Source of the DNA: Flavobacterium sp. CF136
GTDB lineage: Bacteria > Bacteroidota > Bacteroidia > Flavobacteriales > Flavobacteriaceae
Direction of reading: 5' to 3'
Assembly (NCBI RefSeq): GCF_000282055.1
Contig: NZ_AKJZ01000020.1
Coordinates: 25,763 to 89,762, forward strand
DNA: 64,000 nucleotides
Position numbers and translations under genes: made by a program. Below the pieces are notes generated by a model. The model worked only from the letters and a program-made list of their open reading frames with translations, was not told where the DNA came from and did no database searches. Below, in pieces: positions 25,112 to 33,671 of this stretch; position 1 is the stretch's first letter, and the number at the start of each line of letters is the position of its first letter.

Positions 25112-26210
25112 ATGACAACTACCGAACAAATAAAAGGTATTGTGGAGCGCCTTGGTGCGTTGAGGAGGTATCTTTGACGTTGATGCCAAACTAATTGAAA
25201 TTTCAAACGAGGAAGAAAAAACCTTCGCGCCCAACTTCTGGAACAATGCAAAAGAAGCTGAAATCATTGTAAAAAATCTTCGGAACAAAAAAAAATGGAT
25301 TGAAGATTACAACAAAGCCATCGAACTTACAGATGAATTACAACTTGCCTATGATTTTTATAAAGAAGGGGAACTTTCTGCCGAAGAATTAGACGAGCAT
25401 TACACTACAACGCAGTCCCATATTGAGAACATTGAGTTCAAAAACATGCTTTCAGACGAAGGCGACAGCCTTAGTGCCGTGGTACAGATTACTGCCGGAG
25501 CCGGTGGAACCGAAAGTTGTGACTGGGCAGGAATGCTGATGCGTATGTACATGATGTGGGGAGAAAGTTATGGTTTTAAAATCAAGGAACTGAACTTTCA
25601 GGCTGGTGATGTTGCCGGAATCAAAACCGTTACCTTGGAATTTGAAGGAGATTACTCTTTTGGGTATTTAAAAGGAGAAAACGGTGTACATCGTTTAGTC
25701 CGGATCTCTCCTTTTGACAGTAATGCAAAGCGCCATACATCATTTGCATCAGTTTATGTATATCCGTTGGTTGATGACAGTATAGAAATTGATATTAATC
25801 CTGCCGATATTGAGATTACAACTTCCAGATCCAGTGGGGCCGGAGGACAAAATGTAAATAAGGTTGAAACCAAAGTACAATTGGTTCATAAACCGACAGG
25901 AATCCAGATTCAATGTTCTGAAACCAGGTCACAGCAAGACAACAGACAGCGTGCCATGCAAATGTTACGATCTCAGTTATACGAAATTGAGCTAAAAAAA
26001 CAACAGGCACAACGCGCTGATATCGAAGCAGGAAAAATGAAAATCGAATGGGGTTCGCAAATACGTAATTATGTAATGCAGCCCTATAAATTAGTAAAAG
26101 ACGTTCGTACCGGTTACGAAACCAGCGATGTTGACGGTGTAATGAACGGAAATATCGACCCTTTCCTAAAAGCATTTTTAATGATGATGGGGCAAAGAGA
26201 AGAAGAATAG
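25112..26210 (+). CDS. prfB: Peptide chain release factor 2 with programmed +1 frameshift
   Basis: 365 residues when read with a +1 shift. The ATG at 25112 opens 21 codons ending GCG TTG AGG AGG TAT CTT TGA (stop at 25175-25177). A shift at CTT-TGA moves reading to GAC at 25176, after which the frame is open to 26210. The AGGAGG stimulator and slippery CTT-T are the classic RF2 autoregulation site: low RF2 stalls at UGA and favours the shift. RF2 motifs are present: stop-recognition SPF in RISPFDSN and catalytic GGQ in [13 protein letters not shown]2 releases peptides at UGA/UAA. A plain gene call starting at 25446 would miss the N-terminal 111 residues. Confidence 0.95.
25158..25177 (+). promoter_or_regulatory. 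RF2 recoding site (AGGAGG stimulator, CTT-TGA slip)
   Basis: Shine-Dalgarno-like AGGAGG at 25163-25168 lies a few bases before CTTTGA at 25172-25177, matching the geometry of the E. coli prfB frameshift signal. Confidence 0.92.
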
Positions 26211-26298
26211 TTTTCTAAATATTCAGTCGCAGTTTTTCAGTTAACTGTGACTGAATACCGAAACTGAATACTGAGACTGTAAACTAAATAAAAAGGTT

Positions 26299-26745
26299 AT
26301 GATAAAGTGGGCAGATGTAATTCATTTTACAAACAAAGGAAATCCGGCTCCTGAAAAAAGAGTTGAGAAAACAGAAGAAGAATGGAAACAGGTTTTAACT
26401 GCTGAGGAATATCAGGTAACTCGTTTAAAAGGTACCGAAAGATCTTTCAGCTCTGAACTTTGCAGTTTATTCGATCCTGGAATCTATGAGTGCAAATGCT
26501 GTGGCACCCTGCTTTTTGATGCAAGCGAAAAATTTGAATCAGGAACAGGCTGGCCTTCTTTTACGCAACCAATTAAAGAAAATGCCATTGCATACCATGC
26601 TGATAAATCATACGGAATGATTCGTGTTGAAGTCGTTTGTAATACCTGTGATGCACATTTAGGACATGTCTTTCCAGATGGGCCACAGCCAAGCGGTTTA
26701 CGTTATTGCATCAATGCCGTATCCTTATCCAAAATAAAAGAATAA
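26299..26745 (+). CDS. msrB: Peptide methionine-R-sulfoxide reductase
   Basis: 148 residues, a single MsrB domain that reduces R-methionine sulfoxide in proteins. The zinc site is given by CKCCG near 61-65 and CNTCDAHLGHVF near 114-125; substrate-binding GTGWPSF lies near 81-87. The catalytic cysteine is in RYCINAVSL near the C-terminus. No signal peptide is present, so it is cytoplasmic. It follows prfB after an 88-base gap holding a short inverted repeat (26221-26253). A terminator is at 26763-26808. Confidence 0.95.
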   Translation: MIKWADVIHFTNKGNPAPEKRVEKTEEEWKQVLTAEEYQVTRLKGTERSFSSELCSLFDPGIYECKCCGTLLFDASEKFESGTGWPSFTQPIKENAIAYHADKSYGMIRVEVVCNTCDAHLGHVFPDGPQPSGLRYCINAVSLSKIKE

Positions 26746-26762
26746 TTTTTTAGTTATTTTTG

Positions 26763-26808
26763 AAAAGCGATTCCTTTAATTAATCAAAAGTGAATCGCTT
26801 TTTATTTT
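26763..26808 (+). terminator. Terminator of msrB
   Basis: AAAAGCGATTC and GAATCGCTTTTT form an 11-base stem with an 18-base loop, ending in T-rich sequence. Confidence 0.75.
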
Positions 26809-26824
26809 TAATTCAATTTCAAAC

Positions 26825-27364
26825 ATGCAAACCTATATTGCTTTTCTGCGTGGTATAAATGTAAGTGGTCAAAAACTCATTAAAATGGAAGTTTTAAGAA
26901 CCATTCTTATGGAACTTCCCATTCAAAATTGTAATACTTATATTCAAAGTGGAAATATTATTTTTAAAAGTTTACTTACTAATACATCAGAATTAGAAAA
27001 TCTAATTACAAATGCCATCGAAAAGCATTTTGGATTTCAGGTTCCCGTACTTATCCTGACCCTTCAGGAATTGCAAAAAAGCAGCCTGCAAAATCCTTTT
27101 CAGAAACTGGAAGACCCTACTCAGCCATATGTAACTTTTTTATCTGATATCCCGGAAAACACAAGCATTAACACCTTTAAAGCAATTGATTTTAAGGAAG
27201 ATAGATTCTTTATCACCAATAAAACAATGTACATTATATATGCCAATCCAGGCGGAAATTCTAAACTAACAAATGCTATTATAGAACGTAAACTAAAAGT
27301 TCGGGCAACCACCAGAAATTGGAAGACCGTCAATAAATTAATAGAATTAATGTTAAATTTGTAA
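26825..27364 (+). CDS. DUF1697 domain-containing protein
   Basis: 179 residues matching the DUF1697 family throughout: YIAFLRGINVSGQKLIKM at residues 3-20, TYIQSGNIIFKS near 38-49, TFLSDIPE near 101-108, and the C-terminal ATTRNWKTVNKLIEL. The fold is ferredoxin-like; biochemical function is unknown. Cytoplasmic. It starts just after the msrB terminator, so it probably has its own weak promoter or arises by readthrough. Confidence 0.9.
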   Translation: MQTYIAFLRGINVSGQKLIKMEVLRTILMELPIQNCNTYIQSGNIIFKSLLTNTSELENLITNAIEKHFGFQVPVLILTLQELQKSSLQNPFQKLEDPTQPYVTFLSDIPENTSINTFKAIDFKEDRFFITNKTMYIIYANPGGNSKLTNAIIERKLKVRATTRNWKTVNKLIELMLNL

Positions 27365-27481
27365 TATTTTAGTCGTTATTTAAAATACTATACAAAAAAC
27401 TTGACATTAATATTAGGTAATTAAATTCTAATTGAGTTTATTTGGCAAAAATTCCCTCAATAACTCTATTAAATTTACTAC

Positions 27482-28480
27482 ATGAAACCCTATTCAATTC
27501 AAGAAATTAACGAAGTTCTAAATGGTGTGATATATGGAACAACTTCCCAAAAAATTACTGCCACAGAGCAATTAGAAAAAGCAACTGCTTCGGAGATTTC
27601 TTTTATTGGCAACAAAAAATATGAAAAACTTTGGGGAGGATCAAAAGCATCAATTGCAGTTGTTAATGAAGATATTTCTATTGAACCCGGAGAAAATCGT
27701 GCTTTTATTAAAGTAAAAAATGCCGATTTGGCTATGTCTCAAATTCTGACGCTTTTTGCTCCGCCTACTCCAATATTTCATACAAACATTCATAAGACAG
27801 CGACAATTGACGAAACTGCAATCATTAGTGAAGGTGCCCGAATTGGAGCCGGTTGTTATATTGGTCCAAAAGTAGAGATTGGTATCAATGCTACGATTTA
27901 TCCAAATGTTACTATTTTAGACGAATGTACTATTGGAAAAAATACGATTATTTGGTCAGGAACTGTAATCAGGGAGCGTTGTCATATTGGTAACGATTGT
28001 ATTATCCATCCTAATGCAACTATTGGTGCTGATGGTTTTGGATTTCGCCCTTGCAAAGAAAAAGGTCTGGTAAAAATTCCGCAAATTGGAAATGTAATTA
28101 TAGGAAACGGAGTCGAAATTGGTGCAAACTCATGTGTTGACCGCGGAAAATTCAGTTCTACGGTTTTAGGTGACGGATGTAAAATCGATAATCTGGTTCA
28201 GATTGGACACAATAGTCAATTAGGTAAATTTTGTATTATGGCCGGAAATAGCGGTTTGGCCGGTTCTGTAACTTTAGGAAACGGAGTTATAATTGGCGGA
28301 AGCGCCTCTATTAAAGATCATACAACTATTGGAGACGGAGCTATTGTTGGTGCCGGTTCCGGTGTTACTGGTGATATTCCCGCAGGAAAAACAATGTTAG
28401 GCTATCCGGCAGTTGAAGCTCGTGATGCATTGAAACAATGGGCAATACTAAAAAGAATGGTCTGCGATTCTAAAAAATAA
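27482..28480 (+). CDS. lpxD: UDP-3-O-(3-hydroxyacyl)glucosamine N-acyltransferase
   Basis: 332 residues. The N-terminal uridine-binding domain is about 1-95 (SFIGNKKYEKLW). A left-handed beta-helix of hexapeptide repeats runs from about 105 to 290 (GARIGAGCYIGPKVEIG and so on). The catalytic histidine is in QIGHNSQLG near 240, and a C-terminal helix caps the trimer. LpxD adds the second 3-hydroxyacyl chain in lipid A synthesis at the cytoplasmic face. It is alone rather than in the lpxC-lpxA cluster. A second lpxD-like paralogue is common in Flavobacterium, so this may be one of two. Confidence 0.9.
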   Translation: MKPYSIQEINEVLNGVIYGTTSQKITATEQLEKATASEISFIGNKKYEKLWGGSKASIAVVNEDISIEPGENRAFIKVKNADLAMSQILTLFAPPTPIFHTNIHKTATIDETAIISEGARIGAGCYIGPKVEIGINATIYPNVTILDECTIGKNTIIWSGTVIRERCHIGNDCIIHPNATIGADGFGFRPCKEKGLVKIPQIGNVIIGNGVEIGANSCVDRGKFSSTVLGDGCKIDNLVQIGHNSQLGKFCIMAGNSGLAGSVTLGNGVIIGGSASIKDHTTIGDGAIVGAGSGVTGDIPAGKTMLGYPAVEARDALKQWAILKRMVCDSKK

Positions 28481-28505
28481 ATTCCAAAATTTAAGATATA
28501 TACTA

Positions 28506-28531
28506 AACAGAAGTTCGCTTCTGTTTTTTTT
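28506..28531 (+). terminator. Terminator of lpxD
   Basis: AACAGAAG and CTTCTGTT form a compact stem with a 4-base loop followed by a T-run, 26 bases after the stop. Confidence 0.85.
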
Positions 28532-28647
28532 GTCCTTTAAATTTTAATAAAGCATAAAATCTAGTTTTAAACCATTTGGTTTGTCTCATTTATTTCAATT
28601 GATTTTGTAAATTAGCACACATTATTTTGTAAAAACATCAATATCTT

Positions 28648-30276
28648 ATGGATTTAAACTTCAATAAAAACGAAGATCACAATAAATTATTACTTTCAGA
28701 ATTAAAACAAAAATTTGCTAAAGTTAAATTAGGCGGAGGCGAAAAACGTATTGCAAAACTTCATGCCGAAGGCAAAATGACGGCACGTGAACGTATTGAT
28801 TATCTATTAGATAAAGATTCTAAAAATATCGAAATTGGAGGATTTGTCGGAGAAGGAATGTATGCTGAACACGGTGGCTGTCCATCTGGAGGTGTCGTTA
28901 TAAAAATAGGATATATAAAAGGAAAACAATGCATTGTTGTTGCTAATGATGCAACAGTTAAAGCCGGTGCATGGTTTCCTATTACAGGAAAGAAAAACTT
29001 ACGTGCCCAGGAAATTGCAATGGAAAACAGGCTGCCAATCATTTATTTGGTTGACAGTGCCGGTGTGTATTTACCTTTACAGGATGAGATTTTTCCGGAT
29101 AAGGAACACTTTGGGCGTATTTTTAGAAATAATGCCCAAATGAGCAGTATGGGAATCACTCAAATAGCTGCTGTAATGGGCAGTTGTGTTGCCGGTGGTG
29201 CCTATTTGCCAATTATGAGTGATGAAGCCCTTATTGTAGACAAAACCGGAAGCATTTTCCTTGCGGGAAGTTATTTGGTAAAAGCCGCTATTGGCGAAAG
29301 CATCGATAATGAAACTTTAGGTGGTGCCACAACACATTGTGAAATCTCAGGCGTGACCGACTATAAAGCAAAAGATGACAAAGATGCTTTAGACAAAATA
29401 AAAAACATTGTAGATAAAATTGGCGATTATGACAAAGCCGGTTATAGCCGAATCAAAGCTGAGAAACCTGCTTTAGACCCGACAGCTATTTACGGAATTT
29501 TGCCAAAAGCCAGAAATGAGCAATATGATATGATGGAAATCATCAATCGCTTGGTTGATAATTCGGAGTTTGAAGCTTATAAAGATGGTTATGGACAGAC
29601 AATAATTACCGGGTATGCAAGAATTGATGGTTGGGCAGTCGGAATTGTAGCAAACCAAAGAAAAGTAGTTAAAACCAAAAAAGGTGAAATGCAGTTTGGT
29701 GGTGTTATTTACTCTGACAGCGCTGATAAAGCCACCCGTTTTATAGCCAACTGTAATCAGAAGAAAATTCCATTGGTTTTTTTACAGGATGTTACCGGTT
29801 TTATGGTCGGATCAAAATCGGAACACGGTGGCATCATAAAAGATGGTGCCAAAATGGTAAATGCCGTGAGTAATTCGGTAGTGCCAAAGTTTACTGTAAT
29901 TGTGGGTAATTCTTATGGAGCCGGAAATTATGCCATGTGTGGAAAAGCTTATGACCCGAGATTGATTTTTGCTTGGCCAAGTGCAGAACTTGCCGTTATG
30001 GGCGGAACCCAGGCTGCAAAAGTACTGGCACAAATTGAAGCTTCTTCGCTTAAAGCTAAAGGAGAAATTGTAGACGAAGCCAAAGAAACAGAGTTATTCA
30101 CCAAAATAAAAGCCCGTTACGATGAACAAACTTCCCCATATTATGCCGCTTCAAGGCTTTGGACAGATGCTATTATTGATCCTTTAGATACACGTACATG
30201 GATTTCAATGGGTATTGAAGCTGCCAATCATGCCCCTATTCAAAAACCTTTTAATTTAGGTGTCATTCAGGTTTAG
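28648..30276 (+). CDS. Acyl-CoA carboxylase carboxyltransferase beta subunit (MCC/PCC type)
   Basis: 542 residues, the biotin-dependent carboxyltransferase fold in two crotonase-like halves. Seen: KMTARERIDYLLD near 47-59, PITGKKNL near 111-118, DSAGVYLPLQDE near 136-147, GGAYLPIMSDE near 184-194, and in the second half FLQDVTGFMVGS near 378-389 and SYGAGNYAMCG near 424-434. The VYLPLQ motif and EHFGRIF are more like methylcrotonyl-CoA carboxylase (leucine degradation) than propionyl-CoA carboxylase. The biotin carboxylase subunit is not in the window. Confidence 0.85.
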   Translation: MDLNFNKNEDHNKLLLSELKQKFAKVKLGGGEKRIAKLHAEGKMTARERIDYLLDKDSKNIEIGGFVGEGMYAEHGGCPSGGVVIKIGYIKGKQCIVVANDATVKAGAWFPITGKKNLRAQEIAMENRLPIIYLVDSAGVYLPLQDEIFPDKEHFGRIFRNNAQMSSMGITQIAAVMGSCVAGGAYLPIMSDEALIVDKTGSIFLAGSYLVKAAIGESIDNETLGGATTHCEISGVTDYKAKDDKDALDKIKNIVDKIGDYDKAGYSRIKAEKPALDPTAIYGILPKARNEQYDMMEIINRLVDNSEFEAYKDGYGQTIITGYARIDGWAVGIVANQRKVVKTKKGEMQFGGVIYSDSADKATRFIANCNQKKIPLVFLQDVTGFMVGSKSEHGGIIKDGAKMVNAVSNSVVPKFTVIVGNSYGAGNYAMCGKAYDPRLIFAWPSAELAVMGGTQAAKVLAQIEASSLKAKGEIVDEAKETELFTKIKARYDEQTSPYYAASRLWTDAIIDPLDTRTWISMGIEAANHAPIQKPFNLGVIQV

Positions 30277-30399
30277 CTTTTACAAATCAATAAATACGTT
30301 AAAAAAATAGTAAAAAACTTATTTTCAGTTACTTAAAAATAAATATATCATAAAAATTCAGTAACTTTAGTATAATTAATTTTTTAATCACGTAGCATC

Positions 30400-30822
30400 A
30401 TGGAAAATGTAAAAAGTTTGAATAAATGGGCTAATTCGCACACTTATTTACCAGTAGATTTAGTACGTATCGTATTGGGTGTTTTTTTATTTATGAAAGG
30501 AGTTTCTTTTGTAACTAACGTTCAATATCTACATGATTTAATTTCTCCTATTGATCAATTTGGAGGCGGAATGTTCCTCTTACATTACATTGCGCCAGCC
30601 CACATGATTGGAGGGATTATGATTTTCTTTGGGCTTCTTACACGTTGGGCGATTGCAGCACAATTACCAATATTATTTGGAGCAGTCCTTATAAACTTTA
30701 TGGGTCATATGCACTCTGAAAGCCTGGTTTTAGCAATAGTAGTATTATTAGTTTGTATCTTCTTTCTATTTTACGGAGGCGGTAAACATTCAGCTGATTA
30801 TTATTTCAAAATGCAGCAATAA
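30400..30822 (+). CDS. DoxX-family membrane protein
   Basis: 140 residues with four membrane helices: VDLVRIVLGVFLFMKGVSFV near 19-38, HMIGGIMIFFGLLTRW near 68-83, PILFGAVLINFM near 90-101, and a last helix VLAIVVLLVCIFFLFYG near 109-125. The pattern fits DoxX/SURF4-like proteins, some of which belong to quinol oxidase or redox complexes. It is monocistronic, followed by an inverted repeat at 30830-30857. Function here is unknown. Confidence 0.8.
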   Translation: MENVKSLNKWANSHTYLPVDLVRIVLGVFLFMKGVSFVTNVQYLHDLISPIDQFGGGMFLLHYIAPAHMIGGIMIFFGLLTRWAIAAQLPILFGAVLINFMGHMHSESLVLAIVVLLVCIFFLFYGGGKHSADYYFKMQQ

Positions 30823-30829
30823 CAAATAT

Positions 30830-30857
30830 TATCCTCAACTAAATAAAGTTGAGGATA
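30830..30857 (+). terminator. Weak terminator after the DoxX gene
   Basis: TATCCTCAACT and AGTTGAGGATA form an 11-base stem with a 6-base loop, but only ACTTTTAA follows, so the T-run is weak. Confidence 0.55.
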
Positions 30858-30922
30858 ACTTTTAAGAAGTAATTAGCACTTTAAATTTTCTTAATTATGT
30901 TTTATGAGTTAAATTCGCAGCT

Positions 30923-31270
30923 ATGAATTGGATTCGTAAAACCGTTATTTTTCTATCACTTTTGGTCATAGCTTTCTTTGCTTCTCAGGCAAATGAAATT
31001 TCTGTACAAAAAACGGAAACCCAAAAAACGGATACTACTTTTTCTGTTGAAAGACCTGATTCTTTAGCATTTATACAACCTCAGGCAAGTTATCAATTTA
31101 CAGCAAATATAAAAACCCACTATCCCAACATAGTTAAATGGTTTGATACAATTTTGATGGTAATCCAAAGTCATCAAGCTGTAAAATCAGTATCAAATTT
31201 TGCTGACCAATATTCAAATCAGAGTAAAAAGATACTGCTCCTCCTCTATCCTTTCCATTATTTTTGGTAA
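30923..31270 (+). CDS. Small secreted/membrane-anchored hypothetical protein
   Basis: 115 residues. The N-terminus (MNWIRKTVIFLSLLVIAFFASQA) is a signal peptide or anchor. The mature part is polar with several KTETQKTDTT-like residues, then a helix-prone stretch and a hydrophobic C-terminal LLLLYPFHYFW. No family recognised. An outer or periplasmic role is possible. It lies about 100 bases upstream of the next hypothetical gene and could share its transcript. Confidence 0.55.
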   Translation: MNWIRKTVIFLSLLVIAFFASQANEISVQKTETQKTDTTFSVERPDSLAFIQPQASYQFTANIKTHYPNIVKWFDTILMVIQSHQAVKSVSNFADQYSNQSKKILLLLYPFHYFW

Positions 31271-31377
31271 TTAATTTTTGAAATCTTAACCGGAAGAAAT
31301 ATTTTCTTCTCAAGTCATTAAACTATTTTTCAAAGAGAAAACTGTTTGATATTTCATTAATTAAATTTTAAAACAAA

Positions 31378-31848
31378 ATGGATACAAGTGTAACAATAAT
31401 TGGTATTGTGATTGCAGTCATAGTAGCTATTCCCCTATATTTTTCTGCAAGGGCAAATGCAGTTAACAAAGCAAAAATTCAGGAAATAAAAAAGAAATTC
31501 AATCCTTCTAATCTTTTTAATTTTGATCAAACTGAATCCATCAATAAAAAAGTTCTCACAATTGATCAAAAAAACAGAAAATTTATCCTGATGAATTTCA
31601 ATCCAAACCAGCAGGAAGCAACCTATGTAGATCTAAAAACTGTTTCATCCTGTAAATTGGTCCTGACTTCTGACTCTGATTCAGATACAATCTTAAAAAT
31701 TGATTTTGAATTTCAGGAAAAAGAAACTGCTAAAAAAATTATAATCCCATTTTACGATTTTGATGATGATCGTATCAAACAAATAAGTGTTTACCAAGAT
31801 CATCAATTTGCAAAAAAATGGCTTAAAATCATTCAGGATTCTATTTAG
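31378..31848 (+). CDS. Membrane-anchored hypothetical protein
   Basis: 156 residues. One N-terminal membrane helix (about 4-24, VTIIGIVIAVIVAIPLYFSA) is followed by a basic linker and a beta-rich cytoplasmic domain with VLTIDQKNRKFILMNFN near 58-74 and an acidic FYDFDDDRIKQIS near 123-135. Not recognised as a named family. A terminator follows directly. Its promoter is not obvious. Confidence 0.6.
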   Translation: MDTSVTIIGIVIAVIVAIPLYFSARANAVNKAKIQEIKKKFNPSNLFNFDQTESINKKVLTIDQKNRKFILMNFNPNQQEATYVDLKTVSSCKLVLTSDSDSDTILKIDFEFQEKETAKKIIIPFYDFDDDRIKQISVYQDHQFAKKWLKIIQDSI

Positions 31849-31868
31849 TGTTAGTTATTTAATTCGGT

Positions 31869-31899
31869 AAAAGAGGCTCATTTTTGAGTCTCTTTTTTT
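31869..31899 (+). terminator. Terminator of the 31378-31848 gene
   Basis: AAAAGAGGCTCA and TGAGTCTCTTTT pair (one mismatch) around TTTT, followed by a T-run, about 20 bases after the stop and just before the hemN control region. Confidence 0.85.
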
Positions 31900-31910
31900 A
31901 TGTTACTATA

Positions 31911-31953
31911 TGATAATTATCATTTTGAAAATAAAGCTTACTTCTTACTTTTG
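31911..31953 (+). promoter_or_regulatory. FNR-type site and promoter of hemN
   Basis: The palindrome TGATAATTATCA (31911-31922) lies just upstream of a TTTG -33 (31924-31927) and a TACTTTTG -7 (31946-31953) with an 18-base spacer. The last base of the site is 31 bases from the last base of the -7 element. The same distance occurs at ccoS and the PAS gene (32 at ccoI), as for a class II activator centred near -41. Confidence 0.7.
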
Positions 31954-31970
31954 AGTCTTAAACTAATTTT

Positions 31971-33335
31971 ATGAAAATTTCATTAACTCAAAAATATAAT
32001 GTTCCGGGACCAAGATATACAAGTTATCCAACGGTGCCTTATTGGGATGAAACTACTTTTACAACAGAAAAATGGATAGAATCATTTCAAAAAACCTTTT
32101 CAGAAAGTAATTCAAAAAACGGAATTAGTTTATACATTCATTTGCCTTTTTGTGAAAGCATGTGTACTTTTTGCGGATGCAACAAACGAATCACCAAAAA
32201 TCATTCAGTTGAGGAAAAATACATACAAGCAGTTTTGAAAGAATGGAATTTATACTGTGGATTACTTCCTGAAAAACCAATCATAAAAGAAATACATTTA
32301 GGCGGAGGAACACCAACATTTTTTTCAAAAAATAATCTGGAGCAACTCATAAACGGCATTTTATGTTATGCCAATAAAGCTGAAAGTTTTGAATTTAGTT
32401 TTGAAGGACACCCAAATAATACAACTTACGAGCAGCTTAAAAAACTATATGATTTAGGCTTTCGCCGAGTGAGCTTTGGGGTTCAGGATTATGCTGAAAA
32501 AGTTCAGAAAGCCATTCACAGAATTCAGCCTTTTCACAATGTTGCGAAAGTCACTTTCTGGGCTAAAGAAATTGGATACACTTCTATAGGCCACGATATT
32601 ATTTTTGGTTTGCCTTTTCAGACAATAGAAAATATAGTCGATACTGTTGAAAAAACAAATTCGTTAAAACCTGATCGTTTAGCATTTTACAGCTATGCAC
32701 ACGTACCATGGATCAAAGGAAACGGGCAACGAGGATTCAATGACGAAGATATTCCAAAAGATGCTGAAAAAAGACAGTTATATGAAACAGGAAAGCTTTT
32801 ACTTTCTAAAAACGGCTATCACGAAATTGGCATGGATCATTTTGCTTTGGCTTCTGACAGTTTGTATACCGCAAGTCAAAATCAGGAACTACACCGAAAT
32901 TTTATGGGTTATAGTGCTTCAAAAACGCAGTTGATGATTGGATTGGGTGTTTCCTCAATAAGTGACAGCTGGTACAGTTTTGCTCAGAACACAAAGAACC
33001 TGGAAGATTATTATCAGATATTGGAATGGGATAAACTCCCTATTGTGAAAGGTCATATTCTTACTGATGAAGATTTGATTATCCGAAAACACATTCTGAA
33101 TTTAACCTGTCAATTTGAAACTTCCTGGAATGACAAAGATTTATATTTTGATGAAATTCCTTCTGTTTTATCAGAATTAAAAGAAATGGAAAACGATCTG
33201 TTAATTGTAATTGAAGAAAATAAAATCAGAATTACTGAAGCCGGAAGACCATTTGTCCGAAATATTTGTATGGCTTTTGATTTGCATTTAAAAAGAAAAT
33301 CTCCGGAAAATAATTTGTTTTCGATGACTGTTTAA
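31971..33335 (+). CDS. hemN: Oxygen-independent coproporphyrinogen III oxidase
   Basis: 454 residues, a radical-SAM enzyme. PGPRYTSYPTVPYWDE near 12-27 is the HemN signature, and CESMCTFCGC near 61-70 gives the CxxxCxxC cluster ligands plus the additional HemN cysteine. LGGGTPTFF near 109-117 binds SAM. It decarboxylates coproporphyrinogen III to protoporphyrinogen IX without oxygen in heme synthesis, which fits an FNR-regulated gene supplying heme for the cbb3 oxidase. It is monocistronic, preceded by the FNR-type site. Distinct from the HemW-like group by full length and N-terminus. Confidence 0.95.
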   Translation: MKISLTQKYNVPGPRYTSYPTVPYWDETTFTTEKWIESFQKTFSESNSKNGISLYIHLPFCESMCTFCGCNKRITKNHSVEEKYIQAVLKEWNLYCGLLPEKPIIKEIHLGGGTPTFFSKNNLEQLINGILCYANKAESFEFSFEGHPNNTTYEQLKKLYDLGFRRVSFGVQDYAEKVQKAIHRIQPFHNVAKVTFWAKEIGYTSIGHDIIFGLPFQTIENIVDTVEKTNSLKPDRLAFYSYAHVPWIKGNGQRGFNDEDIPKDAEKRQLYETGKLLLSKNGYHEIGMDHFALASDSLYTASQNQELHRNFMGYSASKTQLMIGLGVSSISDSWYSFAQNTKNLEDYYQILEWDKLPIVKGHILTDEDLIIRKHILNLTCQFETSWNDKDLYFDEIPSVLSELKEMENDLLIVIEENKIRITEAGRPFVRNICMAFDLHLKRKSPENNLFSMTV

Positions 33336-33615
33336 ATTGAAGAGTTATTTTGGTAATATTTAATGGACATTCTCAGTTAATCTATGCGATGTGTATAGTT
33401 AGCTATAAAATTTACATAGTATTAGGCTAAAAACTAATAAAATTGAGCTTTGAAAGAAAAAATAAAACTACTTCAAAACGAAAAGCTAACCATTAATAAA
33501 AAATCCATTTGATTATTTGTAAGAATAAAACAATATATTTGAAAATAAATATTATGTGATACGAATCACACATATCTGCCCTCATTTGGATGGCTTTGTG
33601 TGATTTTGTGACACA

Positions 33616-33628
33616 TATAAACAAGTTA
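33616..33628 (+). repeat. 5' cassette boundary TATAAACAAGTTA (copy 1)
   Basis: These 13 bases recur exactly at 58238-58250, also shortly before an orphan gene. The sequence here continues GCGGC, so that GTTAGCGGC is the complement of GCCGCTAAC after the gene (36329-36337). Apart from this boundary I see nothing identifiable in the 336-base gap 33336-33671. Confidence 0.5.
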
Positions 33629-33671
33629 GCGGCAACTGTACACGAATCGTATAAAAATCGACAAATAAATA

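Noticed and set aside
25446..26210. Separate gene starting at the ATG 25446
   Set aside because: It is the continuation of prfB after the programmed frameshift; the frame is open back to 25176 with RF2-like sequence.
31911..31922. Fur-type iron box before hemN
   Set aside because: TGATAATTATCA resembles half of a Fur box, but the same TGAYnnnnATCA palindrome with the same promoter spacing occurs before cco, ccoI and the PAS gene, and an FNR-like protein is encoded there.
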